Part shown: in pieces, positions 36,903 through 46,536 of the stretch
Position numbering within the stretch: position 1 is the first letter of the stretch
How the letters are laid out: each line of letters starts with the position of its first letter
From: Pyronema omphalodes
Taxonomy: Eukaryota; Ascomycota; Pezizomycetes; Pezizales; Pyronemataceae
Direction of reading: 5' to 3'
Length of the DNA: 64,000 nt
Assembly (NCBI GenBank): GCA_024516155.1
Contig: JAJJXM010000007.1
Location: 310,001 to 374,000, forward strand
The notes under the pieces: generated by a model
Told to the model about the DNA's origin: nothing
What the model saw: the letters and a program-made list of their open reading frames with translations, nothing else
Databases searched by the model: none
Program-made: the position numbers and the translations under genes

Positions 36903-36944
36903 TTCGGGAGTTTCGGGAGTTTCAGGGGGAGACATTAGACATTA

Positions 36945-37684
36945 GGGGTCATCACGATTCTGGCTGAAAGCTGGCTGAAAGCTGGCTGAAGAAATTAGCG
37001 CGTATTTCCAACAGGGGGTTTGACCAATAAAATGATGTGGTCTGCGTGAGGTCAGTTTTTAATCGTGAAGGCCAGCTGAAAGCGCTGCTGGCTGAAAGCT
37101 GGCTGAAGAAATTAGCCCAAGCAGCCAAGAGGCTGGCTTGTCTTGTGGACGACACGCGAAAAAATTTTACTCCACAAAGGTTTCTACAACGTGAGTGTGA
37201 AGTACCTGAGTTCTTTGCGCAGAAATTGCTAAAATCGGAGGAGTTGCTGCTGTAAACCAATCTTCTTTATTCCCTTCAATCGCCACAACAAAGCCTGGTT
37301 GCTTCGAGTGCAGCCGTGCAAGCACGCGCTTTCTAACAGATATCCTCGCCATAGTACATACTCCAGCTCGATGAAAGTCCGTACTGTACGATGATCTAAC
37401 TTAACGTACATGTCCTCCTGCACATTCCCTGTCTCGCGTGCTGTAGTATCCTTTATCTAACCTTATATAGCTAATTTTTCGTGAAACTAAAATCTTCAGC
37501 CGGCTGAAGAAAGTTTCAGCCGGAATTTTGGTCGTTGAAACTTTCTTCAGCCAGCTGAAGATTTTAGCTCCACGCTAAAACCCCTAATGCAACCCGAAAT
37601 AGCCGGCCAATTACAGCGAGAAAATTTTACGCTAAATTCTTCAGCCAGCTTTCAGCCAGCTTTCAGCCAGAATCGTGATGACCC
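36945..37684. mobile_element. non-autonomous TIR element, PIF/Harbinger-like
   Basis: A 740-bp element with ~55-bp terminal inverted repeats: GGTCATCACGATTCTGGCTG at the left and its complement at the right, each followed inward by repeated ctggctgaaag units. It is flanked by TTA on both sides (36942-36944 and 37685-37687), the 3-bp TWA-type duplication of PIF/Harbinger elements. Subterminal ggctgaa motifs recur through the interior. No transposase frame is present. Class assignment rests on the TSD and GGG-type ends. Confidence 0.75.
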
Positions 37685-38707
37685 TTATTGGACATCGGAT
37701 CTCTGGTCTAGGCTAGTACTGTAGGGTGATAGATTGATGGTTCGGTTCCGTTGGCTTGGGGAGTCGGGATTATGGTGGTAGTTTTGCGGGATGTTCCGTG
37801 GGCTTGAGATGGACGCGGGTACAGCGATGCAGCGGTGCGCGGGGTGATCTACGGTTTTGGGATTGTGGTTGCAATTGGAATTGATATGGAGATGAGGGGA
37901 GTGGAGATGAGAGGAGAGTTGACGGATCGCTGGGAATCAAGATCTGCAGTTATAATTATGTTACAGTTGTACCATAGACGTACCCGACTGACGATTATGT
38001 ACAGCAAAAAATAGATAAATCGAGGAAATTCATACTTAAATACTCAAATACTCAAGTAATGAATAATGGACCCATCGTCATCAATAAAGCCATGTAATAT
38101 CCTGTATGTAGTAACCACTGACCTCTATCTCTATAGCATAAAACGTCGGAATTGTACATATTCGAATGGATTATTATCAAAATATATCATGCCATTTTTC
38201 CCTCTTTACTGATACTCATTTATCTCTTTGCTCCTTTGCTCTTTTATTTTTTTCCTCTTTACTTTTCCTCTACTTATGGCATCAGAAATCCATTCTTTAA
38301 ATAATGACCTACATATCTTAAAATTCCAGATCCGAGATTCTAGCTTCTACATATTCTTTCTACAGATATACAGCAAATAAACGATGGTGCTGAATTTAGG
38401 TACTGTATACACGACCCAAATGTTCGGTTCAGGGTTATGATGATCTTATATCGACAATCCAATATGTCGATCAGGATGATCAATAGTAAAACGTGTGTGG
38501 TGTGGGAGGGGGGGCCCAGGTGAATCTATTATCTTTCTCAAGTCAAGGGTATGTACACTCTTCCCGACTTCCACGCGACGAATATATGTATGTATAGATA
38601 ACAGCCAAACATAGGTTTCTGTATTTCTGCGCCGTAATTTCTGGGTCCGTAGATATCTAGAGAGGTACATTCGACTGTACTACATACATACACAGCACAC
38701 AGCACAC

Positions 38708-38833
38708 AGCATACAAAGCATACAAAGCATACAAAGCATACAAAGCATACAAAGCATACAAAGCATACAAAGCATACAAAGCATACAAAGCATACAAAGC
38801 ATACAAAGCATACAAAGCATACAAAGCATACAA
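38708..38833 (+). repeat. 9-bp tandem array (AGCATACAA)x14
   Basis: Fourteen exact copies of AGCATACAA with no spacers. Read on the minus strand it gives ALYALY or CFVCFV frames, which explains apparent long frames there. It is not a CRISPR array. Confidence 0.97.
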
Positions 38834-39218
38834 AGCACCCCCTAAACATTTCATAATAAATCCCCCATCACCCCATCACTTATCACTTATCACATGTAAA
38901 TATACATACATACATACATACATACATACAATATCGCCACCCGAAGTCCGAACTCCAAACTCCAAACTCGGTCTATCCTTTCTTTCTTTCTTTCTATGTA
39001 CATGGATAATAACTAACCATCCGATGGCAAAAAATCAAAAATCAAAAATCAAAACAGACATATGTATAAGCATCGGGTAAACTTTTTTTTTGCCACAAAG
39101 GGTCAAAGCGGCCAGCCAGCGGTCAGTCTCCAGGGTAACCTTCGGACCGTTCCGTTGCTCGTTCCACTGGTTCCATGGAGTGGCGTGTCTGTGTTCTGTG
39201 CTATATATGTAGGGGCTT

Positions 39219-39233
39219 GGGGGGGGGGGGGGG
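39219..39233 (+). repeat. poly-G run
   Basis: Fifteen G in a row in the simple-repeat-rich desert. Confidence 0.9.
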
Positions 39234-39386
39234 TTCATAGTAAGATCTGTATACGTATGTACGCTAACTAGATAGATACATAGATACGCTAGTTGGAGAA
39301 ATATCTAATCTCTAATCTCTAACTAACTAACATGGCTATGGCTATGGCTATGGTGGACACTTTGACACTTTAGCACTTTCACTTTA

Positions 39387-39925
39387 TGGTGCCGGCCACT
39401 TAGTAGGGCTAGCGTCTTGGCAACGTCTTGGCATATACAAAACATAAATTCTGATTACTAAGCGCCGAGTGATGACGAATGAACCAGTTTTCCCATACAA
39501 AGCCTTCCAAGACCTGATTAGTAAGTATCGAGTGATGACCCCTGAACTTGGTTTCCGAAAGCAGGGCCACCAAAAACGTACTAGTGTAATATCATTATAT
39601 ATCACTCGGCTTGTACTACGCTCAATTCGGTATATACTATGCCTATTAGGGTATGGCGTGCATAATAGAGCTGCGCTAGTGATGCAATCAAAAGTCCCCT
39701 CTGCCACCAAAACATGGGTCACTTTCAAACGCTATCTACTCCACAACCACGCCTCCAAATCGAATTTTGACGCCCCAGAATTGTTCTCTGACATCTATTC
39801 TACAAAGTTGGGGCATTAAAATTAATAATTTTTTTCGTCGCGAGGAGGAGATACGGTCGGCGCGGGGGTGTTGTTTTGAGGCCTCAGATCCCTGTCGCGC
39901 TAGCCCTACTAAGTGGCCGGCACCA
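39387..39925. mobile_element. non-autonomous TIR element, mariner-like
   Basis: A 539-bp element whose ends are a perfect 28-bp inverted repeat beginning TGGTGCCGGCCACTTAGTAG. It is flanked by TA on both sides (39385-39386 and 39926-39927), the Tc1/mariner duplication. The interior has a degenerate ~70-bp direct duplication built on GAGTGATGAC (about 39468 and 39530). Overlapping frames of ~115 aa on both strands show no transposase motif. Confidence 0.75.
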
Positions 39926-40058
39926 TATGGCACTTTGACACTGGACACTTTATGGCACTTTCACTTTGTGGCACTTTCACTTTCACTTTATGAAACGAGT
40001 AGAGTAGAGTAGAGTGGAGTAGAGTAGATTCGCTACATAACTTCTATGGGCCATGGCC

Positions 40059-40112
40059 AGACATATAGACATATAGACATATAGACATATAGACATATAG
40101 ACATATAGACAT
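40059..40112 (+). repeat. (AGACATAT)n octamer repeat
   Basis: Nearly seven tandem octamers without interruption. Confidence 0.95.
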
Positions 40113-40608
40113 GCGAGTTTATTTGATCTAAATCCGATTTTGATTTTGATTTGGGTGTGGCGTGTTTTATGTATTTGCATGTTTAGATACTTTAGATACT
40201 GATACTCAGGAATTATTTTACCAGGGTACCACGGTTGATAATGGCAGATCTTGGGAAATCAGGAAGTTAACTCTCCCTCCTTTAGATGATGGATTATAGT
40301 TTTTTTTTTTGCATGATGTTTGTTGTTTTCCTATTTCTTATTTCTATTTGTTGTTTTAACTCAACAGTAAGTGAGATAAATATATTCCAAATGGGGACGT
40401 ATGTAGGCGTATATAAACATAAACATAAACATCGACACCCCCGACGCTCCCGACAAAAATAAAAAGAAAAAGAAAAAGAAAAGACGATACCTCTACCTCA
40501 GCATCTCAGCACCTCAGAAAGCAATACATAACAACATAAAATTCAATACCCGGCCTGGTTTGTATATGTACCTAAGGTATATACAGTACTTAAGCACACA
40601 TCTTTACC

Positions 40609-40660
40609 AAAAAAAAAAGAAGAAAAAAAAAAAAAAAGAAAAAAAAAAAGAAAAAAAAAA
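40609..40660 (+). repeat. A-rich homopolymer tract
   Basis: About fifty bases of A interrupted by single G residues. Confidence 0.9.
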
Positions 40661-43252
40661 CTCTTTCGAGAAAAAAATCGAGGATGAGGCCAATATCAAT
40701 ATCAACATCAACAAAAACATCAACGTCGTTATCAATAGATGATATTCGATCTTTGATATCTGATATTTGATGTCTGTTTATGGGATGAATCCGAAAGCTC
40801 GTATGCACTATTGGTGGTGGTGGCAAAGAGAAAAGAGAATTTCGGATGAATGTATCTAGAGATGAATGGGATGGGCCCGGGATGGGGAAAATATCATCAA
40901 ATTATTGAATCACTGGAGAAATTGACTGAGTACTACATACTCTATAGTGCTATACACGCCCCAATACTCGGTAATCTGTAAATCTGGCAATTTAGTAATT
41001 TCACGATCTGACATAGATAGAATCTCATATGTGCATGTAACATACAGTACATAAGTAGTACAAAAGCATATGGCACGCATACAGAGAATTTAAATACCGA
41101 TACAATGATGCATTACCTCATGGGACGCTGGAACTACATATTTGGTGGTACATTACACATATATGTTAGTACTATCATTAATATCAAACTTAGCATACAT
41201 AATCATACATAGTCGTTAGTTGGTCTACACATTGTGCATGGCTTGGGTGCGTGTAACGATTAATAATTAAAGATTAATGATTGACATTCTTTATGTACTT
41301 CCAGATTCCGAGATTTCCCCATTCCGAGATTTGTATAGGAGATCTACGGGGGTTACGAGATTCCGAGATTTATAATCGACGAGCTTGGGTAACGGTGATA
41401 TGTAAGACATTGTATTGTTCCATTGTGGTGGCTAGCCTAGTCATATGATCTGATGATCTGATTCCACAAAGCCTCACTTGCCACCTGGATCTATGTGGAC
41501 TTTCTTGATAGCAACCTCGGTTCTTTCCATGCAAGGCTTTGCAGGCTCATCATGTTCTCCTCCAGTGCTCACAGATATGGTTGTCAATTAGATGCTGCGC
41601 ACGTTCGATTTCGGCGTTTATTGGTTGTCGGATGTTATTATCGAGCTGGCTGGTCATCTGGAAGAATATGTATAGTGCCCATAAGATGCATACAGCTGTG
41701 ATATACCCACGTATCTTATCTCATTACATAGGTCCCAGGAAGATATCTGAAACTTCAAACGAGCAAACCAATTCCAGGTCTTATCTTTTGGCTGCTATTG
41801 ATGATTCACGCTTCAGGCTTCGCTGGCACCCATGGGTAAAGCTCATAGTTCAAAGTCCAGCTCACATCACAGTCGATGGTGCTACTGGTAACAATTCATC
41901 CATCCAGATTGTGTTGAAGAGCGTAGTGATGAGAGGAGAGAAAAAAAGGTGGAGGTGGACAACGCAAAGAGTTGATTGATGATAGATGAGCGAGTCCAGC
42001 GAGAGAAGCTACATATAGGCCATGCATGTAGCGCATGCCGCATCAACATCCACCTCCACTACACGACTAATTAAGCACCTTTCAACAGACTGTGTATGCA
42101 GTTCCCCACCCATGGCCCGCTCCGTTATCAAGGCTGAAGCAAGAGATCTCAAATCTGATCTGGAGCAAAACAGCACCAGCACCAGCGCCATTGCACCTTA
42201 GCAACGGGTAACCAACAAAATGCCGCTAGCCGCCTGCTGCCAGCAAACTGCGGCTCAGTGGCTCATGTCTCACGAGACCGGTACATATTGAATCTTGACC
42301 CGCAAAACGCCAATCAAGTTTCCGGACCGAGATATATAGCCTTGCCTTGCAATAGCATACCACCATACCGCCAGGCTAGGCTAGACCAGACCAGGCTCCT
42401 CACCATGCACCGAGTCCGGAAATAAAAAAATTCTCGAACCTCTACCTACTCCCGATGTTCTTGATCTTCTTGATCTATCATCCGATGTCTCCAATTTCTC
42501 CGTTTCCCGACGCGTTTTCTAAAGGTGGCCGTGGTGGTGGTGGTGGTGGCGGCGGCGGCGCGTATTGTACATGGTTTAGTTTAGACGCCGATGGCCTGGG
42601 AAAATCAAATTCCCTGAAGTTCTCTGAAGTTGCTTATCTTCAAGTCTCAAGATACATGTCTACATGCAGTCTAGAAGATATGTATGCCCAGTTTGTTTTC
42701 TTGGTGTTCCTGGTGTTCCTGGTTTTCCGCAGCTGAAACGGGCTGAAGCGGGCTGAAGCGGGTTGATGGAGATGGTGCCATAGCATTAGCCCATACAACA
42801 TAAATCCTATGCACCATAATAATTAACGGATGACGGTTCATATATACATACCTGTGTGCTGCGTGCTGTGTGTGCTGTGTGCTGTTTGCTGTCCGTTGTC
42901 CATCCTCTGTTGTCCATTGTCTGCTGTCCCCTAATGACTGTTGAGTATTCAAATTCTCGTAAATGTATCATTAATGGCAAAATTCGCCTAGATACACAAT
43001 CCCGTAATCAAATTCTAAACAATCCATTTTTCGTCCATGGCTTATATCCAATCCTTCTGCTCCTCCGCTGCTGTATCTCAAATTAATGCCTGCGCTTTGC
43101 TTGCGAGCTTTGCTGCTGCGCTGTGGTTCCTCAAGGAGGCCCGTGAGCCACTACACAATGCAATTGTTACTTGTAGCTATTGTGGCTCTAGCCTGGGCCC
43201 GTGCAGCGTTAGCAGTCTGCGAGATGGCTTTGATTGGATGAGCGGGCATCGA

Positions 43253-43260
43253 TGACGTAA
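43253..43260 (+). promoter_or_regulatory. CRE-like site TGACGTAA
   Basis: A match to the TGACGT(A/C)A site bound by Atf1/CREB-type bZIP factors, about 1.5 kb upstream of the atfA start. Related TACGTCAC sites are at 43453-43460 and 44041-44048, and GTGACGTA is at 44786-44793, just before the start codon. Function is inferred only. Confidence 0.35.
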
Positions 43261-44178
43261 CGTGTAACTGATTTAACCCTTTTCGTCGCATTTTGCCTGC
43301 ATTTTGCCTGCGCTTTTGCTGCCATGTACCGGCCCAAGCTAGCCTCTTACAGCGTAGTTTTAGTAGTCCCCTAGCGTAGCGCTGCTTTGGGTCAAGATGG
43401 ATGGGAGACACAAAAGGTCTTCTGTGCTGTTTCGTCATTCCTTCGCAACTCGTACGTCACCACTCGTTCCCACGCAGCGACCGACGAAACAGACATCGCA
43501 ACACGCGAACACACATTTTTTTTTTTATCTCCGAACATTCGAAGAGGCGAATCTGAAAGGAGGCTGAATTAGAGCTCGTAAGTCTGATTTAGACAAGCGT
43601 TCGCTCGAAAAGCTCTATGAATCTTGAGTAGAGTGAATTGATTAACGAAGAGACGAAAGGTATGTTAGCAATCAGGGATTTCTTTTTCTTTTTTTTTCTT
43701 CTCCTTCCTTTCTTTTCTTTCTTCCTTTCTGTTGTCTATTTCGAAGAGGTGGATATGAAGAAAAAAGAGAAGGATGTGAGGGCAGATGTACACTCGTGAA
43801 GCGAGACGTAAAGGAGAGTGAAAGGGAGAAGAAGGAAGCAGAAATGAGAGGAGAGATCTATTATGTAGAACACGTCAATTTGAACATTTTGTAATTGTTA
43901 ACAGTAACAAATAGGCTCGACACTACTCGGCGGGAAGTGTGAGCAGAAAAAGGAGAAGTACCCAACATCAGGCAGGACAAGACTTCAACCCAACGCACCC
44001 GGCACCACCAAAACCTACATTTATTTCATCATCGTTCACCTACGTCACTTCCCCGACACTTCGCCCTCCGACCCCCCCCCCCCTCCCCCACCCCACGCAC
44101 AACAGCACAACAGCACAAGGATTACTTTCACGTTCTAGAGTGTTTCCTTGGAGCCGAAAAGAGAGACAGTATCAAATT

Positions 44179-44640
44179 ACAGCAAGGATATCGGCGGTGC
44201 CCTCGAATCTGCCAAACGTGCACAAACGATCCGGTCGATACGTGGATCCAAAGCGCGACTCACGTATCGGTTTACCATAGATATCCGATCTGGAGTTTGT
44301 CTCTACAAGCCTCAATCCGTCCGAAGCATACATTCCCTTATCGCAGGAGGAATAACTCGATATACTCGAGGCATACGAGTCGGCATAACGTGCACCTTAA
44401 GCGCGACCTTACGTGACGGATTGCCACAAACGCCCGTTTCTAGAAGCCTCAATCAGTTTGGACCAGAACATCCCGCATCACAGGAAGGATACACGATATT
44501 CACGAGCTAATTAAACGAGTCGGTAAAAAGCGCGACCGTTCGTAGCTATTGCTACAAACCACAAATCTAGATTCGGTTTCAAGAAGGCTCAATCCGTCTT
44601 TCTGTAACGACATCGCGAAACTCATCTAATCATCGCCTGG
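44179..44640 (+). repeat. three degenerate ~140-bp direct repeats in the atfA leader
   Basis: Conserved blocks recur in the same order. AAGCGCGAC is at 44251, 44399 and 44528. AAGCCTCAATC(C/A)GT-type blocks are at 44307, 44444 and 44584. A CAGGAAGGATA-type block occurs near 44180, 44343 and 44479. Spacing is 129-163 bp. The copies are not in one reading frame, so this is not a protein repeat. It lies 160-620 bp upstream of the atfA start codon. Confidence 0.65.
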
Positions 44641-44736
44641 TGCCCTGGGTATGAAACTCCTTCCTCAAATCCGACCCTTCCCTCGACGGCATTGTCGCTT
44701 TTATGTTTCCTCTGGCAAAATCCACCATCAAACTGA

Positions 44737-44789
44737 ATGGCTAATGGCTAATGGCTAATGTTGTACAAGATTCAGGTGCTCCTCCGTGA
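44737..44789 (+). promoter_or_regulatory. upstream ORF cluster before atfA
   Basis: A 7-bp repeat (ATGGCTA) gives ATGs at 44737, 44744, 44751 and 44758, which fall in all three frames. The first two read MANG-stop. The third reads MANVVQDSGAPP-stop (ends 44789). The fourth opens a longer frame that overlaps the real start at 44802 out of frame. If transcribed, this arrangement should strongly restrict translation of the main frame. The transcription start is unknown. Confidence 0.6.
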
Positions 44790-44801
44790 CGTATACTCTA
44801 G

Positions 44802-46536
44802 ATGTCCGCTGCCATATCTTCATCGACGAACCAGTCCGCGCCTACGCAGGATAACATGTCGCCTAAACGCGCACTCGTTACTGCTGGTATGCTATCCCTG
44901 TGTAAATCCACTACTCGAGAAAGACCTTATTAAGACTTGCCAAATTATAGATGTGCGTAACCCATCAGCGCCTTCGGCGTCGGTAGCTACCGAAAGTCCA
45001 CCACGCACCACCGAGGCCGGTAACAATAATCGTAATTCCGGGGACTACTTTTCGATAAGACACTCTCGCTTAGACCAAGAGCCGAACCCGTTCGAACAGT
45101 CATTTGCTGCACCTAACCATGGCGATCATAATTCACAGAAAGCTACGATTCTTCCCCCGGTAACCGCAATGACGTCTCCTGCTATCTCTGGGCGATACGG
45201 CTGGGGATCTGATTCTTTGCGTTCTGGACCACTATCACCTGCAATGCTACAAGCACCGCAACATCAAAACCTCACCTTCGACTCTCATCTCCGTACCGGA
45301 CTCACCCCGAATGAAAGTGCTATGAGAAGTGGCTTGACGCCTGGAGGATCCGGAACAATCTTTCCTGGCCAACCCGGTTTTCTGTTCCACAACAGCAATA
45401 ATGTTAACACTCCCACTTCGCTGGAGTTTCAGAAGACCGCCCAGGCTGCTGCCGCCCGTGTCAAACGTCACTCACTGCCACAACAACCCGGTCCCGCAAT
45501 TCTTCTCCCTCAGTCGGAAATGAAGGTAGACCAGAACTTGGAGATCAAGTCCGGCCCCCCTGCTGATTCCTTGTATAATGCCGACCCTGCTCACAACGCC
45601 GCCAATGGCTTATACCTACTTGCCCATATGGGTGGTACAAAAGCGCGTGTGCCTTCGGGGGCGGCACAAGGTTTCTTCCAGCAGAACCCACCAATGGCGA
45701 GCCCTCCTGTTATCCTACCTAGCCCCGAGCAAAAGCGGGCCCTCGAACAGCAAACTTCTCAGATGAAGATGACATCGACATCCCCAACAAACGACAACCG
45801 TCGCCTATCCCAAAGCTCCATGCCCGGAGCTGGATCTGAAAACGACACGCCTGAGAAGAAGGGACGTGCCAACAACAAGAGAGCTGCTCCTAAGAGAAAA
45901 TCTCCACCCGATTCATCGGCGAAGAAAAAGGCGAAGGGCAATGACTCTAGGGCTCAGTCTATCTTATCGAACCACTCTGAGCAGCACACCGACTCTGATG
46001 GCGATGAAGACAATAAGGGGAAGAAGACCGCTATGACGGATGAGGAGAAGAGGAAGAACTTCTTGGAGAGAAACAGGTTAGTAATTTCCATTCTGATACT
46101 GCGGGCGGGCTAGGCGGCTTACCCTACACCCGCTTACCTATGATGTCATTTACTAACTTATGACGTCAGAGTTGCGGCTCTCAAATGTCGTCAACGCAAA
46201 AAGCAATGGTTGAATAGCCTCCAAGCTAAGGTCGAGATGTATGGGGCCGAGAATGATACTCTCACTGCTTCCGTGCATAGCCTTCGTGAGGAGGTTGTTC
46301 ATTTGAAAACACTGCTTTTGGCACATAAGGATTGCTCGGTGACTCGTGCTACCGGAATAAATATGGAAGTTCAAGCCAACTTGCTATCAAATCCTATGCC
46401 CCAGCCCCATGGATATGACGTTAACAGCCAAATGCATATGGGTTATAATGTCAATCCTATGATGGGAATACCAGGCGTTGGTATGCATACAAATCAACAC
46501 CCGAATCAGCAGAACGACCAGCGACGATACTCGTGA
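44802..46536 (+). CDS. atfA: bZIP stress transcription factor AtfA (ATF/CREB)
   Basis: Three exons: 44802-44886, 44951-46076 and 46170-46536, in phase, 525 aa. The start MSAAISSSTNQSAPTQDNMS and the phase-1 intron after ALVTA fit AtfA/Atf1 proteins. The N-terminal half holds the conserved osmotic-stress segment with RLDQEPNPFEQSF (about residue 70), then a Ser/Thr/Pro-rich part with GLTPNESAMRSGLTPGGSG. The bZIP starts at about residue 391: DEEKRKNFLERN, then the basic region VAALKCRQRKKQW, split by intron 2, and a leucine zipper. C-terminal LLAHKDCSVT is typical. AtfA binds TGACGT sites and acts below the Sty1/Hog1 MAP kinase in stress, conidial and virulence programmes. It lies 10 kb from the nearest gene on the left. 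The intron-2 acceptor overlaps a CRE, which suggests possible autoregulation. Confidence 0.93.
46161..46168 (+). promoter_or_regulatory. perfect CRE (TGACGTCA) at the intron-2 acceptor of atfA
   Basis: The palindrome TGACGTCA ends one base before the intron ends at 46169, so its last bases form the CAG acceptor. A near match, TGATGTCA, lies at 46141-46148. The site is the consensus target of the protein this gene encodes. Confidence 0.5.

Larger units (their letters stand above)
34547..44801. other. ten-kilobase gene desert rich in simple repeats
   Basis: No supported gene. It contains many micro- and minisatellites, homopolymer runs of C, G and A, two inverted-repeat elements and, at the right end, the upstream region and probable leader of atfA. 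A-rich and T-rich tracts alternate. Frames that look long here (for example near 38.6 kb) are translations of tandem repeats. Confidence 0.6.

Noticed and set aside
38708..38833. Possible CRISPR array
   Set aside because: No spacers between units, and the window is eukaryotic.
38538..38854. Long minus-strand frames with repeated ALY or CFV
   Set aside because: They are translations of a 9-bp tandem repeat.
41539..41979. 146-aa frame in the gene desert
   Set aside because: Low-complexity flanks, no family, composition like the surrounding non-coding DNA.
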